A stretch of DNA of 64,000 nucleotides from Mycosarcoma maydis (Eukaryota > Basidiomycota > Ustilaginomycetes > Ustilaginales), in the NCBI RefSeq assembly GCF_000328475.2, contig NC_026479.1, positions 1,736,001 through 1,800,000 of the forward strand, in the 5' to 3' direction. How positions within the stretch are numbered: position 1 is the stretch's first letter; every line of letters starts with the position of its first letter. The notes under the pieces were generated by a model. The model saw only the letters and a list, made by a program, of their open reading frames with translations, made no database searches and was not told where the DNA came from. Position numbers and translations under genes: made by a program. Shown here piece by piece: positions 30,711-40,952 of this stretch.

Positions 30711-33440
30711 ATGGACCCCTTTGCCAGCTATGCGGCTCTCGACAATCCACAACAATTCTGGCTCGAGCTCGACGAGATTCTGCATACCCCGTTTCACCCA
30801 GCCTCGTACGCGTCCACATGTTGCGCCAGCAGTAATGACCAGGCGGAGAAGCTGTTGCAAGCCAAGCGTATCTATGTCGCCAGCGTGCTCGCCAAGTTCC
30901 TCCACCTTTGTGCGGCCTCTTTCAACGACAACCTCACGACCGAATACAACCAGGACTACTGCATCAATCGACTCTTCAACTCTACCGTCTTTCGTGACGA
31001 TGTGGAGCCAACATCAGAAGCAGCAGCAGCAGCAGCAGCAGCATCATCATCATCATCGGTCGCTAGCGCCAACAACGTTGCTATGCATCAGTTGGCGGCA
31101 GAAGAGGCGATACGAATCATGCAGACATCCACGTCCATCCCAGTGCTTCTCATGACGTACGAGATCGTTTTGCAGTACGGAGACGCTTTCCCATCCACGT
31201 ACAAGTCGATCCAGGCCTCGGCATCAACGGTATCGTTTGTCGGCGTTCGCGCTTTCTTACATCGGCTGGTGCATCAGATTTGGGCGGGCAGCTATGCAGC
31301 ACAAGCAGAAGCAAAGATCGGCATTTCGGACAAACAGCACTCAGATGTCGGCGCTTGGAACGCTGATCACTGGGATCAAGATGAACCAGTGTCGGCTGTC
31401 ATCTCGAAAGCCAGCACGAAGCCCAACTCGTCTTCGGCGTCCAAGGACATCGCCATCCAGATCAGCCTGCGCGAAAAAGCGGTTCGCATGCTCTACGAAG
31501 TGTGTCGTGTGCAGAAGCTCGAAGCTTCACACCTCAAGGCGTTTGACGAACGATTCATCCACCACCTCTTTGATCTTGTCGAAGAAACGCGTTACCATCA
31601 CAATGAAGACTTTAACTATCGCCTCATCAAGCTGCTCGTTGCGATGAACGAGCAATACATGGTCTCTGCCCTGGCCTCCACCCAAACGCATTCGAGTACG
31701 CCTTGCTCGTCGAGACCGGTCAACCTGGTGCTTAGCGTTTTGCAGCAACGTCTGAACGCGAGCAAAACGTTTGGCGAAAATCTCATCTTCATGCTCAACC
31801 GAGCCAGCAGTTCGGATGCCGAAGACGTGTGCATGCAGCTGCTCGTGCTCAAGCTTCTCTATCTGCTATTTACCACCAAGGAGACGGCATGCTACTTTTA
31901 CACCAACGATCTGCGCGTTTTGGTCGACATCTTTGTTCGAGAGCTCAACGATCTTCCGGACGAAAGCGAGTCGCTTCGACACACGTATCTGCGCGTGCTG
32001 CATCCGCTGCTGACCAACACGCAGTTGTGCACCTATCCGTACAAACGACCACAGATTCGACGCTTGTTGAGGGGTTTGATCTCGCACGGCCATCTGAACG
32101 ATATCTCGGCTACCACCAAGCGCTTGGTGGAGAGGTGTCTGAGAGCCGAGTGGTGTGTAGAGCTGGATCGCTTGGACGGAACCGAAAGCGTGGCCAAGCT
32201 CGAGCCGATCGGTGGCGGTGAGGCGCACGTCAAGCTGATGCACGTCGGTCTCACGTCCGAAGGATTGCCCATGCTGGATACGCGCATCAAAGAGCGGAGC
32301 AGTGAAGTGCAGGCAACGGCTGATTCGTTGGCGGTGACTACCGAGGATCAAGTGGCGAATCCTATCAGCATCACCACGACCATGTCACCTGCAGATGCGA
32401 CAAGCACCGACGTGGCGTCCGTGTCGGCATCGTTTGCGTCGTCTGCACCGCCAACGGCGTCGCTCAACGTTGCGGCGAGTCTGCGGACCAGAGACAAGAG
32501 GGTGGCTTCGCTTTCGCACGCGCCTTGCGAAGCAGCACCAGCAAGCGCGCTGCTGCGGCCGAATTCAGCTGCTTCGTTCAGCAGAACCACATCCACATCG
32601 AAGCAACACAACTCCACAAGCGGCAGCGGCAGCGGCAATGGTAACGGCAACGGCAACGGTAACAGAAGGGCAGTCTCGGCCCAATCAGCGCCATGCACTC
32701 CACCACGGATGGACTCGCCATTTCTGGCGGTGGGTCGACGACCAACTGGACGACTTTACGAGCAGTCTCGATCGTTGATGGGTGTGAATGCCGACGCCGA
32801 TGCGGACACTGACGATGCACTGTCGAGCTCTAGTTCGTGGCACGCACACATGCTCGAGGAACCCGGTAGCGAGTCTGGCAAACACCAGGCTGGCCAGGCT
32901 GGCCAGGCTGGCCAGGCTGGTGGCAGGGTGAGTGAGCCGGACGCGAACGCGATGCACTCTGCACATGCGCATGTGCAGAGTGGGCTGAACAGCGATTTGA
33001 CCGAGCAGCTCGGTGGTGTGCACTACGCTGGTGGGAGCGTCGACGGTGGGATGGGCGCGCCAAGCAGTGCGTCGGTGGCGGGAGGTGCAGGGCGTCGTCA
33101 ACGACGAAAGCCGCCGTCACCACCGCAAGCACGGCGGGTGCTGATACAGTCGCACAGCGCCGAACTGGATGTCGCGCGCTCGCGACCAGCTAGTGCGGCT
33201 GAGTGTGCTCACACGACGACAAGTCATGTTCCGGCGTCGTTAGGCGCAGCTAAGGCAGGCGCAAGGAGGAGACCTCCTCCGCCGCCGCCGGTTGCATCGA
33301 GCGGATCAGCGGTTGCGACAGCATCCACAGGTCACACACGAGCCAATGTCGAACACGAGCATCGGCGCACAGACGACATGGACAATGCACAGAGCTCATA
33401 TATTGCCGAACGGCTGGGGCGCGGATTGCGGATTCGATGA
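30711..33440 (+). CDS. Ldb17/SPIN90 (Dip1)-like Arp2/3 regulator
   Basis: A 909-residue protein from ATG 30711. The first 520 or so residues form the helical SPIN90/Ldb17 leucine-rich domain (FWLELDEILHTPFHP, EKAVRMLYEVCRVQKLEASH, VLKLLYLLFTTKETACYFYT, LRHTYLRVLHPLLTNTQLCT, YPYKRPQIRRLLRGLISHGH). In yeast and fission yeast these proteins activate Arp2/3 to make the first linear actin filaments at endocytic patches. The C-terminal half is low-complexity: a GSGSGNGNGN run, four QAG repeats near 725, and RRRPPPPPPV near 851, a likely SH3 ligand. An Ala/Ser run sits at about 104-116. Codon repeats here may vary between strains. Confidence 0.85.
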   Translation: MDPFASYAALDNPQQFWLELDEILHTPFHPASYASTCCASSNDQAEKLLQAKRIYVASVLAKFLHLCAASFNDNLTTEYNQDYCINRLFNSTVFRDDVEPTSEAAAAAAAASSSSSVASANNVAMHQLAAEEAIRIMQTSTSIPVLLMTYEIVLQYGDAFPSTYKSIQASASTVSFVGVRAFLHRLVHQIWAGSYAAQAEAKIGISDKQHSDVGAWNADHWDQDEPVSAVISKASTKPNSSSASKDIAIQISLREKAVRMLYEVCRVQKLEASHLKAFDERFIHHLFDLVEETRYHHNEDFNYRLIKLLVAMNEQYMVSALASTQTHSSTPCSSRPVNLVLSVLQQRLNASKTFGENLIFMLNRASSSDAEDVCMQLLVLKLLYLLFTTKETACYFYTNDLRVLVDIFVRELNDLPDESESLRHTYLRVLHPLLTNTQLCTYPYKRPQIRRLLRGLISHGHLNDISATTKRLVERCLRAEWCVELDRLDGTESVAKLEPIGGGEAHVKLMHVGLTSEGLPMLDTRIKERSSEVQATADSLAVTTEDQVANPISITTTMSPADATSTDVASVSASFASSAPPTASLNVAASLRTRDKRVASLSHAPCEAAPASALLRPNSAASFSRTTSTSKQHNSTSGSGSGNGNGNGNGNRRAVSAQSAPCTPPRMDSPFLAVGRRPTGRLYEQSRSLMGVNADADADTDDALSSSSSWHAHMLEEPGSESGKHQAGQAGQAGQAGGRVSEPDANAMHSAHAHVQSGLNSDLTEQLGGVHYAGGSVDGGMGAPSSASVAGGAGRRQRRKPPSPPQARRVLIQSHSAELDVARSRPASAAECAHTTTSHVPASLGAAKAGARRRPPPPPPVASSGSAVATASTGHTRANVEHEHRRTDDMDNAQSSYIAERLGRGLRIR
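32955..32982. repeat. Perfect 28-bp palindrome inside the Ldb17-like coding sequence
   Basis: Each half is 14 bp, CACTCTGCACATGC followed immediately by its reverse complement, with no loop. It lies in the low-complexity C-terminal coding part, right after the QAG repeats. Confidence 0.97.
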
Positions 33441-34568
33441 TTGCATCGTGTCGACGTGCGCATTCACGATCGGGCGCGTGGTAGTGATACCGAATAGCAC
33501 ATCCGTGCGTGTCATCGATGGGGTGTGCTTCGGGATGCAAGTGTTTGGAGATGGCATGGAATCGTGAAGGGTAAGTGTGCTTATCACTTTTCACGAGGAG
33601 GCAATCACGAACTGGCAATGTGGATCGTGGATGCGGATCAGAACTGCGCGCAAGTTGCGAAATCATGAATCGACCGACAAGTGTGTGGGCACATTAGCAT
33701 AGTGTGGGAAACGCAACCAAGTGCATTCGACATTGGCAGTTCAAGTGGATGTGAAAGCATGGAGCGAGATACCAACGTCCGAGGCGAGCAGGCCAACGTG
33801 CGACACGCGGGTTGTGCATCGTGCAAGAGACGCTAGCTGTTTGTCACGCGCTCATGCTGCAAGTTTCGAGCAGTGCGTAAGACCGACGATCGGCCAAGCC
33901 ACAGACGAGCCGAGGTGAAGTGTTTGCGCTCGTCTCATTAGCGCCGCGCGTCTGGTCACGTTCTAGCAGCGCAAACGATCAGGAAAGAGCTACCCTATTT
34001 ATCAGCTGTCAAACACGATTCACGATTCACGATTCACGATTCACGATTCACAACTCGTAATTGCGAATCTGTCAGCGAAATCAAGCGACGAACAACGCCC
34101 GAACAGGCACGCGAGGCAGAGGAACTAATCAATAAATCAAGCTGAAAATCCAAAGAAGAACAAAAAGTGTGGGGTAAGTGGCACTTGGGCCACAACAACG
34201 GGCGACGTGACACGGCGGCGACCTTTGCGTGCTGGCTGGCTTGGATTCGGCCCAAAATTCACGTTTGTCTATTTCACGCGACAACAGCTGTCCAACAGAG
34301 CACACGCACGACGACACAGCACGGCATCACCACAGCGCGCGGGGCGCTCTAAGCGAGACGTGGATGCAGTGCGCGATGCAGTCGCGGTGCAGTCACCACC
34401 GACACAAGCACTTGCTACTGCGTCCTGCGTAGCGTGTGCACAGCTGTTGCGCGGCGAGTCGCACAAGATATATAGCAGCCAGATGGAGAGTGCGACTTGC
34501 TCGACACGCAAGTCGTCCTTGCGTGGCTTGCGTCTAAACCGAGAATCGCGAATTGGTCCAGTGCAAGT
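33441..34568. other. Intergenic region between two plus-strand genes
   Basis: About 1.1 kb. No gene is recognised. It includes AATCACGAACTGG near 33604, AATCATGAATC near 33660, and a heptamer array at 34014-34051. The downstream hydroxylase frame is open to 34497 without an ATG. Confidence 0.5.
34014..34051. repeat. Short heptamer array, unit CACGATT
   Basis: About five tandem copies of the 7-bp unit CACGATT, ending in CACAACTCGTAATTG. Confidence 0.93.
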
Positions 34569-35702
34569 ATGGCGACGGTCACAAGCACAGGTACGCACAT
34601 TGGGCATGGTGCGGCTACGGATGTAGCTGATGTCGACGTGACCAAGCTGGGCTCGATGCCGAAGAACAAAGGACGTATGACGGCGTCGTGGCACAAACGA
34701 GCGCCGTCCGAGTGGACGTTTTACGAGCGTAGTCTGATCGTACTCGGGGTGATGTCGCCGGATAATCCGAGTGCACCGCGTCCGAAGCCGCCCGTGTATC
34801 CGAAGGATGCGCCGGTGCCTGTGTATCCGGTGTGGAAGTTGCACGCACGCATCTTGCCGCGCGCTATGGCACCTCTGCTGATACACCACGCTTTCAGCTG
34901 GTATACCAACATGGGCGTGCCTGTGTGGATCGCTACGACCGCGTATCTGGCCTACTTTGTCGTCTATGGCATCGGCGTGTTCAAGTGGAACAACGACATG
35001 ACGCTCAAGTTCGGCACGTTCGACGGCGCCGTCGAGCGCGACGGTGTTCCGGACGTCGACACAACCAGTGTCGCCATAGGCTTGTTTATGGTCGTCATCA
35101 GTCGCGCCGTGATCGCCGTCCCGTATCTGTACAATCCGGCTGAGCCGGTTTTGGACACCAAGACAATCCTGATGCTGCCCGTCAACGCTTTCATGTTTGC
35201 CATAGCTGTCGACTTTTGGTTCTACTGGTACCATCGTCTCATGCACGAAGTGCCTTTCCTGTGGCGCTTCCACCGCAAACATCACACCACGAAACATCCC
35301 ATCGCTGCACTGGGCGCATTTGCCGATCACGAACAGGAGTTCTTCGACATGGTAGGCATCCCCGCGCTCGCTTGGCTCACGTGGCGGATCAACTTTGCCA
35401 CCTGGTGGGTCTCGACTTGCTACATCCTCTTCCTCGAAGCCAGCGGCCATTCGGGCCTCAGAGGCTACCTTGAAAATCCTCTGACCTGGTATCTCAGGTG
35501 GATCGGTGCTGAACTGTGTCTCGAAGATCACGACATTCACCACCGAAGAGGTTGGAAAAAGAGTGGAAACTACGGCAAACAGACCAGGCTCTGGGACATG
35601 ATGTTCGGCACCATGAAACCCAGGATCGAAGGTACCCCAGACAACATCAACTGGCTCGATCACATGGACGAGCCCGCTCCCGTTCCACCCAAAAAACAGT
35701 AG
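34569..35702 (+). CDS. Fatty-acid hydroxylase / sterol desaturase superfamily membrane protein
   Basis: A 377-residue protein from ATG 34569. Hydrophobic segments are seen at about 105-140 (WIATTAYLAYFVVYGIGVF), 170-190 and 200-220. The diiron histidine clusters of the superfamily are all present: HRLMH (HxxxH), HRKHH (HxxHH) and HDIHH (HxxHH), at about 225-325. Such ER enzymes hydroxylate or desaturate lipids or sterols (relatives include Erg25, Erg3, Sur2 and fatty-acid hydroxylases). The closest subfamily cannot be fixed by eye. The N-terminal 70 residues are polar and probably cytosolic. Convergent with the MBOAT gene. Confidence 0.87.
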   Translation: MATVTSTGTHIGHGAATDVADVDVTKLGSMPKNKGRMTASWHKRAPSEWTFYERSLIVLGVMSPDNPSAPRPKPPVYPKDAPVPVYPVWKLHARILPRAMAPLLIHHAFSWYTNMGVPVWIATTAYLAYFVVYGIGVFKWNNDMTLKFGTFDGAVERDGVPDVDTTSVAIGLFMVVISRAVIAVPYLYNPAEPVLDTKTILMLPVNAFMFAIAVDFWFYWYHRLMHEVPFLWRFHRKHHTTKHPIAALGAFADHEQEFFDMVGIPALAWLTWRINFATWWVSTCYILFLEASGHSGLRGYLENPLTWYLRWIGAELCLEDHDIHHRRGWKKSGNYGKQTRLWDMMFGTMKPRIEGTPDNINWLDHMDEPAPVPPKKQ

Positions 35703-36314
35703 ATCTAGCCTCGTCTGTCACGTTGTTTGTAGCATGTTGAATCGGATTGAGATGCGCATCTCGCGTGCTGGTTGAGTGCTCCAACCTCGATTGCCTGCGC
35801 GGGTATGCGGTTCCTCTGTTGAATCGAACCACACTTGCGCGTGGTGCGCACCACGCGAATCCCTGACCAACAACCCCCCACGTGTTGAGTCTTGACTGTG
35901 CAGCCTAGCGAGACGTCACACTCGTCACTGCAAATCTCGGACGAGTGCGAGACGTCAGCAGCCTGCAGTGCGCCAAGACCGGCTCTTGTCGCCGTGACAC
36001 TCACAGCACCTCGTACCAGCCACACACTCTGCACACTACAGCAACAGCGTCAACCACACATACCCCGACCAGCCTCATACATGGCTCCAAGAGCATGCGC
36101 TTGCTTGAAATGTCAAGTCGCCACCTCGAACTCGAAACTCACCCCGCTAATGCACGCCATCCATCGTGAGTCACTATGACACGCACGCTCAAATCGCCCC
36201 GATATGGCTCCCACTACAACGAGTGGTGCACTCGAGTGTGGTTTGGCGCTTGCGTTCTTTTTCATGAGCTCTGCCTCGTAAATACAAGCGCGTCGTGACG
36301 TGCGAGCGCATCGC
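35703..36314. other. Convergent 3' region between the hydroxylase and MBOAT genes
   Basis: About 610 bp between two convergent stop codons. No gene seen. It contains a perfect 20-bp palindrome (35838-35857) that could form an RNA hairpin in the 3' UTR of either gene. Confidence 0.5.
35838..35857. repeat. Perfect 20-bp palindrome in the convergent 3' region
   Basis: CGCGTGGTGC followed by its reverse complement GCACCACGCG, no loop, about 135 bp past the hydroxylase stop codon. GC-rich; no T-run follows it. Confidence 0.95.
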
Positions 36315-37982
36315 TCACGATAGAGGTTCCGGAGCCAAAGCAGAGACATGCTGCGCCTGATCGTTGAGGCGCTGCTGGTTGGTGCTCGAATTTCCGCGTT
36401 TGAGTATGCTCCTGTTGGTGAAACCGTCGGCATCGCTATCGGCGTCGGTAGTGAAACCGGACGCAAACGGCGGTTCGCCATCCGTCTTTTTGCTATCGAG
36501 CCGCACCTTGCCCCTCTTACGATCTAGCGCTTTGCCCAGTCCGTTTTGGAACGCAACGATAGTAACCAGCGTCAGGATGTGTCCGTAAAAGTACACCGCC
36601 TTCCAGCCGCCAAGTGACGCCTTGAACTCCAAAAGCATGAACGGCGCTACTGCGTAGTTGAGCGTCACTTGCGAGACCACCACCGAGGCCGTGCAGTACG
36701 CAAGCTGCGAGGCTGAATACGTGAGCATGTTGGAAAACGTCGGATTCGGCACGTTGGGCTCGCCGAAAAACATGGGTCGAACGTGACGACGCAGCATCTT
36801 GGCCGCAGATTGCATGAAGCCCGCCAGGACGAACGACATGTAGTATCCTGGTTCAAGCCCGTGCCAGAAGGCCGAGGTGAAAAACGTGGTCATGGTCGAC
36901 TTGAAGCCCGGCTTCTTGCCTGGACGTGCGATGCGTTTGTACACATTGTTACGCAGCCAGACATTGGTGTTCATATTCCAGTGATCCAAGAGCTCCTTCC
37001 AGTTGTTGGCAAATTCAATTTTGGGGATGTCAATATTTCGGCACCGGTTCCATCTCGTCCGGCCCGTCCTCACATCGACGCCGTTGTAGCCGAGGCCAGA
37101 GAGGATGCAGGCGCCATCGGTGAGCGACCAGATGCCGTAGTACTTTGTTCGTGCCATGAAGCCGGCGACTTGGATCCAACCGAGTTTCTGGTACCAAGCG
37201 AGGTGGTCAAGACCGCCATGAAGCCCAATGAGCTTCTCGTATGAGTAGGCAGGAGCAAAGACCGAGTAAACGGCCATGAAGCCGAGACCAGCAATCAGCT
37301 CGCGCAAAGACGCAGCGAGGCGGCCTTTGGGAAGAGTAGCAGAGCCTGTATTCGGACCAAGCGCCTTTTCCTTGCCCTTGGCTGACGCATACAGCTCGCC
37401 GGTGCTCCAAGCTCGGTAGTCCACAAATCGAGTCGAGGGACCGATGAGCACGCCGGGAAAGTAGAACGTATAACCCAGAAATTCGAGCAGCGAAGGCATC
37501 TTTGTAATGCGGCTCTTTTTTTGCGAGTCGTCGCACTGCGCCTCGGTGCGGATCTGGCCATCGTAGCAGTCCCATGCAAATGTGGTGAGGTTCATGACGG
37601 CCACCATCTGCATGGCAGTGATCTCGATGGTGGAAAGCGGGATGGCGCCAAACTTGCGTACGGCGTGATTGTAGGTGAGATGGCCCATCTGCAAGGCGAA
37701 CACGAGCCAGCCCATGTTCTTACCGCCGATCTTGAAGGTGCAAACGGCATAGGTAAGCAGCGCCGAGCCGACGAGTTGCAAAAACCCCGAGTAGAGGTTG
37801 AGCACAGGCACGAAAAAGAGCAACGAGACAGTGAGACTGTAGATGTGCTTGGCTGTGGCCGAAGGCAGGTAGGGAAAGACGGCAGCGAGTGGGAAAGCGG
37901 CGAGAAGGCAGGTGAAGAGCTTGATGTAGTCGACTGGAGCGCCAGCCGCATCAGCGATGGGCTGGAAGACAGATTCGAGCAT
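36315..37982 (-). CDS. ALE1: MBOAT-family lysophospholipid acyltransferase (Ale1/LPCAT-like)
   Basis: A 555-residue multi-pass membrane protein from ATG 37982. At least eight hydrophobic segments are visible, starting with LFTCLLAAFPLAAVFPYL. Family signatures are LGYTFYFPGVLIGPSTRFVD (about 180-200), WNMNTNVWLRNNVYKRI, and the active-site-His motif FFTSAFWHGLEPGYYMSF (about 375-392). Ale1 homologues sit in the ER and transfer acyl chains to lysophospholipids, remodelling phosphatidylethanolamine and phosphatidylcholine. The C-terminal 80 residues are polar and Ser-rich. Intron-free. It is in tandem with the metacaspase gene, whose stop lies 773 bp upstream. Confidence 0.92.
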   Translation of the reverse strand: MLESVFQPIADAAGAPVDYIKLFTCLLAAFPLAAVFPYLPSATAKHIYSLTVSLLFFVPVLNLYSGFLQLVGSALLTYAVCTFKIGGKNMGWLVFALQMGHLTYNHAVRKFGAIPLSTIEITAMQMVAVMNLTTFAWDCYDGQIRTEAQCDDSQKKSRITKMPSLLEFLGYTFYFPGVLIGPSTRFVDYRAWSTGELYASAKGKEKALGPNTGSATLPKGRLAASLRELIAGLGFMAVYSVFAPAYSYEKLIGLHGGLDHLAWYQKLGWIQVAGFMARTKYYGIWSLTDGACILSGLGYNGVDVRTGRTRWNRCRNIDIPKIEFANNWKELLDHWNMNTNVWLRNNVYKRIARPGKKPGFKSTMTTFFTSAFWHGLEPGYYMSFVLAGFMQSAAKMLRRHVRPMFFGEPNVPNPTFSNMLTYSASQLAYCTASVVVSQVTLNYAVAPFMLLEFKASLGGWKAVYFYGHILTLVTIVAFQNGLGKALDRKRGKVRLDSKKTDGEPPFASGFTTDADSDADGFTNRSILKRGNSSTNQQRLNDQAQHVSALAPEPLS

Positions 37983-38755
37983 GATCAAGACTTGACCACT
38001 GATGTACTGCTAGGATGGAAAGCCGACGATCGATGATGGAGGATGCAAAGCACGAATTGCCAGACTGATACGCTGAGCTTGGTCGGTTACCTCTCGCACC
38101 ACGCTGCCTACTCTCAAGCTTGGCTCTTTGCAATCACGAATCACAGTTGTGAGTGTGACGTGAAGAAGCGCAAAAAATAGTCGCCTCCGCCCGCGAAACG
38201 CTGAAAGAACAGTGGCCCAAAAAACCATCGGGAAATTCGTGATTCGTGATTCTGTTTGTGGAGGAACGTCGACGATCGACATTCGGCTGGTCCGTGACAC
38301 GCCTGCGAATGTCACCGGCGCCAACCGAGGATCTTGCTTGAATCACAGAATCACGAGTCACATACAGTAACTACTCACAACTCACAACTCACAACTTACA
38401 ACTCGCACAGCTATACGCTGTATACCGGAAATTGTGAAGAATGTCGACTCCACACCCGAACAATCGCGAACACGGAATCACGAATCACGACCGTGGACAC
38501 GCGAAACCGTCAACGGCCAAGCAACTCGTGACTCGTGACTGTGACTGAATGCCGCTCCGAAATCGTGAAACTCGACGAGCCAGGCAAAGCGCCTTCAGCT
38601 GGCAACAATTAGCGATCCACGCTCGCTCTGACGCAGCTGTGTGTGCATACCCATCACAGCTATCCATACCCAAACGCTACTGCACGCTACTGCACGCATA
38701 GAGACGAACGACAGGCAAACAGTATAGATAGAAGCAGACATGAAAAGCGGAGCGC
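37983..38755. other. Intergenic, heptamer rich
   Basis: About 770 bp. It contains CAATCACGAATCACAG (38130), TTCGTGATTCGTGATTC (38237), an ACTCACA array (38371-38406), and GAATCACGAATCACGACCG near 38476. No gene is recognised. The minus-strand MBOAT promoter should lie in the first part. Confidence 0.5.
38371..38406. repeat. Heptamer array, unit ACTCACA
   Basis: About five tandem copies of the 7-bp unit ACTCACA, with the last ones degenerate (ACTTACA, ACTCGCA). Same period as the ATTCACG arrays but a different sequence. Confidence 0.9.
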
Positions 38756-39964
38756 CTAGACGACAAACAGTAGATCCATGTCGATGGGGTGCGATGAGCT
38801 GAGCTGCGGCTTTTGGCTGTACTTGCTCGCCAAGACATCACGTACAGCATTGAGCATCTGCTTGTACGTCAACTGCGGATACTGGTTCATCACGCTCAAA
38901 AATGCAAACGAGCATGCGCCCGTCGCTTTACCCGCCTCGGTCGCGTCGGCACTGGTCTGCGAGTCCTTGCATCCACTGAGCATGACCACATCGGCACCGC
39001 TTGATCGCGTCTGTTTGGTGACCTCTTCGGCACCGCTGGTGTTCTTGGCTGTAGTAAACGTTGAAAAGAGACCTTTAGCCATGCCAAGCACGTCGCCGCG
39101 GGCATAGTTCATGGCGGCACCCATGATGCCCTTGCCCACGCCCGCAATCACGTTGGGTTCCTTGACGTTACCCGAGGTGGTGTAGACGTACGGCAGGTCG
39201 AGCGCAGTGCCTGAGTGGCACGAGTCAAAGATGGCGGTGAGACGACAGCCCACGGGGAGTGGACGCACCATGATGGCGTGCAGCTCGTCGTCCTCTATCT
39301 GTCCCGCCTGCTGGTAGTCGAGCGGGATGATGGTCTCGTTGTATCCATCCGCTTCGTCTCCCTGCGTTGCCTTGGCCTGTCCACCGTGTCCACTGTAGTG
39401 GAAGAAGAGCGCATCGCCCGGTTGAGCACCTCGCACCAACCAGTGCATCGCAGCCGTCATGTTTTGCCGCGTCGGGATACTACGCGCATCCCGCTGATCG
39501 TCTGTCAGAACCACCATGTCGTCATCCTTGTAGCCTCGTTGCCGGAGGAAGTTTTGCACGTTGCGCACATCGTTGATGCATCCTCGAAGCTCGCCGTTCT
39601 GGCCAAAGTAGTTGATACCGATCAGCAGTGCCTTTCGCTTGCCCTGCATCGACGAGTATTCGTAACGCTGGTTTCCGATCATGCCACCCTGAGGATTGTA
39701 GTTGACATGGTTCGTGGCATACTCGGGCGGGCCAATGGGGCCCGAAGGTGGCGCAAAGCCATATCCCATCTGACCTTGAACACCACCGGGAGGAGGTTGC
39801 ATGGGTGGTGCATATCCGCCTCCGCTCTGGTAGCCTTGCGGTGGTCCTGAAGGTGGCGCATAGCCGTAGCCTGGCTGAGCGTATCCGTGCGGTGCTGGGA
39901 AGCCACCGCCTCCTCCGCCATGCGTCGATTGGTAGTGGTGTCCGCCTTGACCTGGGTACGCCAT
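38756..39964 (-). CDS. MCA1: Type I metacaspase
   Basis: A 402-residue protein from ATG 39964. The N-terminal 105 or so residues form a Gly/Pro/Tyr/Gln-rich prodomain with YAPPSGPP-type repeats, typical of type I metacaspases. The C14-like catalytic domain starts KRKALLIGINYFGQNGELRG. The catalytic dyad is His at about 193 (FFHYSGHGGQ) and Cys at about 249 (IFDSCHSGTALD). The enzyme cleaves after Arg or Lys and needs calcium; fungal Mca1 acts in protein quality control and in stress-induced cell death. It ends with the conserved short tail PIDMDLLFVV. Divergent from the S33 gene. Confidence 0.96.
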   Translation of the reverse strand: MAYPGQGGHHYQSTHGGGGGGFPAPHGYAQPGYGYAPPSGPPQGYQSGGGYAPPMQPPPGGVQGQMGYGFAPPSGPIGPPEYATNHVNYNPQGGMIGNQRYEYSSMQGKRKALLIGINYFGQNGELRGCINDVRNVQNFLRQRGYKDDDMVVLTDDQRDARSIPTRQNMTAAMHWLVRGAQPGDALFFHYSGHGGQAKATQGDEADGYNETIIPLDYQQAGQIEDDELHAIMVRPLPVGCRLTAIFDSCHSGTALDLPYVYTTSGNVKEPNVIAGVGKGIMGAAMNYARGDVLGMAKGLFSTFTTAKNTSGAEEVTKQTRSSGADVVMLSGCKDSQTSADATEAGKATGACSFAFLSVMNQYPQLTYKQMLNAVRDVLASKYSQKPQLSSSHPIDMDLLFVV

Positions 39965-40505
39965 GATTCAGTGGATGAGTGTGCCAGTTGTGGTTGTGGT
40001 TGTGGATCGTACTTGCCGAGATATACCTCTAGAATATCGATGGTGGCTCGAGAGGGATTGGATGACTGTGCTACAATGTCGAAGATGGTCGTGAAGAATG
40101 CAGGCAAGTCATGGCGAATGCAAATGCACAAAGTCAAGATGCGCTTAGGTAGGCTGTGCTCGCAAGCTGCGCAACTTGACTTTTTAGCTGGAATTCGTCA
40201 CTGTGAATCACGAATCACGAATTTCACGTTTAGAGCGCAGCGCGGGCCGTGCATCTGTCAGCCAAGTTCGGGTTCCGCTGCTCGTGGCGCCTGAAAGTGT
40301 GCCGCGTTTACGGACATTTACTCGTGCGAATGGTGGGAATCAAGACACGTGACCTAGAAGAATTTCTGGGCTGTCACATTTCGGCTGCCTAAATGCTTGT
40401 TGGTCTCGATGACGGTTCGGGTGACTACGACGATCACGACCACCACGTCGGGTCATAGCTGGGCACACGATTACGAAGACGATCACGCACATAAGCTTGC
40501 GCACA
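39965..40505. other. Divergent intergenic region between metacaspase and mitoribosomal S33 genes
   Basis: About 540 bp, presumed to hold both promoters. TGTGAATCACGAATCACGAATTTC lies near 40200-40224. No gene is recognised. Confidence 0.5.
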
Positions 40506-40952
40506 ATGAAGGTGGCACCATCCTCGTCGGCAGTGTGGTCGCTCAAAGCGCTCCAAGCCAAAGTGTTTGGTACGACGTACAACCCTACACAGGCACGCAC
40601 TGGTGCCAAAGTGCTGCGTCAAAGGTTACAAGGCCCTTCGATGTTGGCATACTACCCTCCCACGGTGAATTTCCGAGCGATTCAGAAGCTCGTGCCTGGT
40701 TTGGGAAGGCTGCAAGACGTGCGCGAGACGCAGAGGTTGAAGGATGTCGAGAGGAAGAAGATGCTCGGAAAAGGTCCCCCAAGGAAGGGTAAGTTTTCCT
40801 GATGCGAGCAAGCGTGCGCGCAGCTTTCTGATTGACCTTGAGTTGATCACGGATACAGCTAGATTGCTAATACCTTTTTCTCACTTTTGGCTACGGTTTT
40901 GCGACCAACAGGCGAGGGTCGACGTGCAGCTATGAAGGGCAAGAAGAAGTAA
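40506..40952 (+). CDS. RSM27: Mitochondrial small-subunit ribosomal protein mS33 (Rsm27), one intron
   Basis: Exon 1 is 40506..40788 and exon 2 is 40912..40952 (41 nt). The 123-nt intron has donor GTAAGT, a GCTAATA branch site near 40866 and acceptor CAACAG. The spliced product is 107 residues. The family pattern is clear: SLKALQAKVFGTTYNPTQAR near the start, LAYYPPTVNFRAI in the middle, and the basic end KGPPRKGEGRRAAMKGKKK, which is only completed by splicing. mS33 is a component of the mitochondrial ribosome small subunit. A read-through of the intron would give a shorter protein ending KGKFS. The ATG choice is the first in frame; the frame extends upstream without ATG. Confidence 0.88.

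Noticed and set aside
33805..33845. Zn2Cys6-like start (GCASCKRR)
   Set aside because: A stop codon follows at once and the remaining cysteines are absent.
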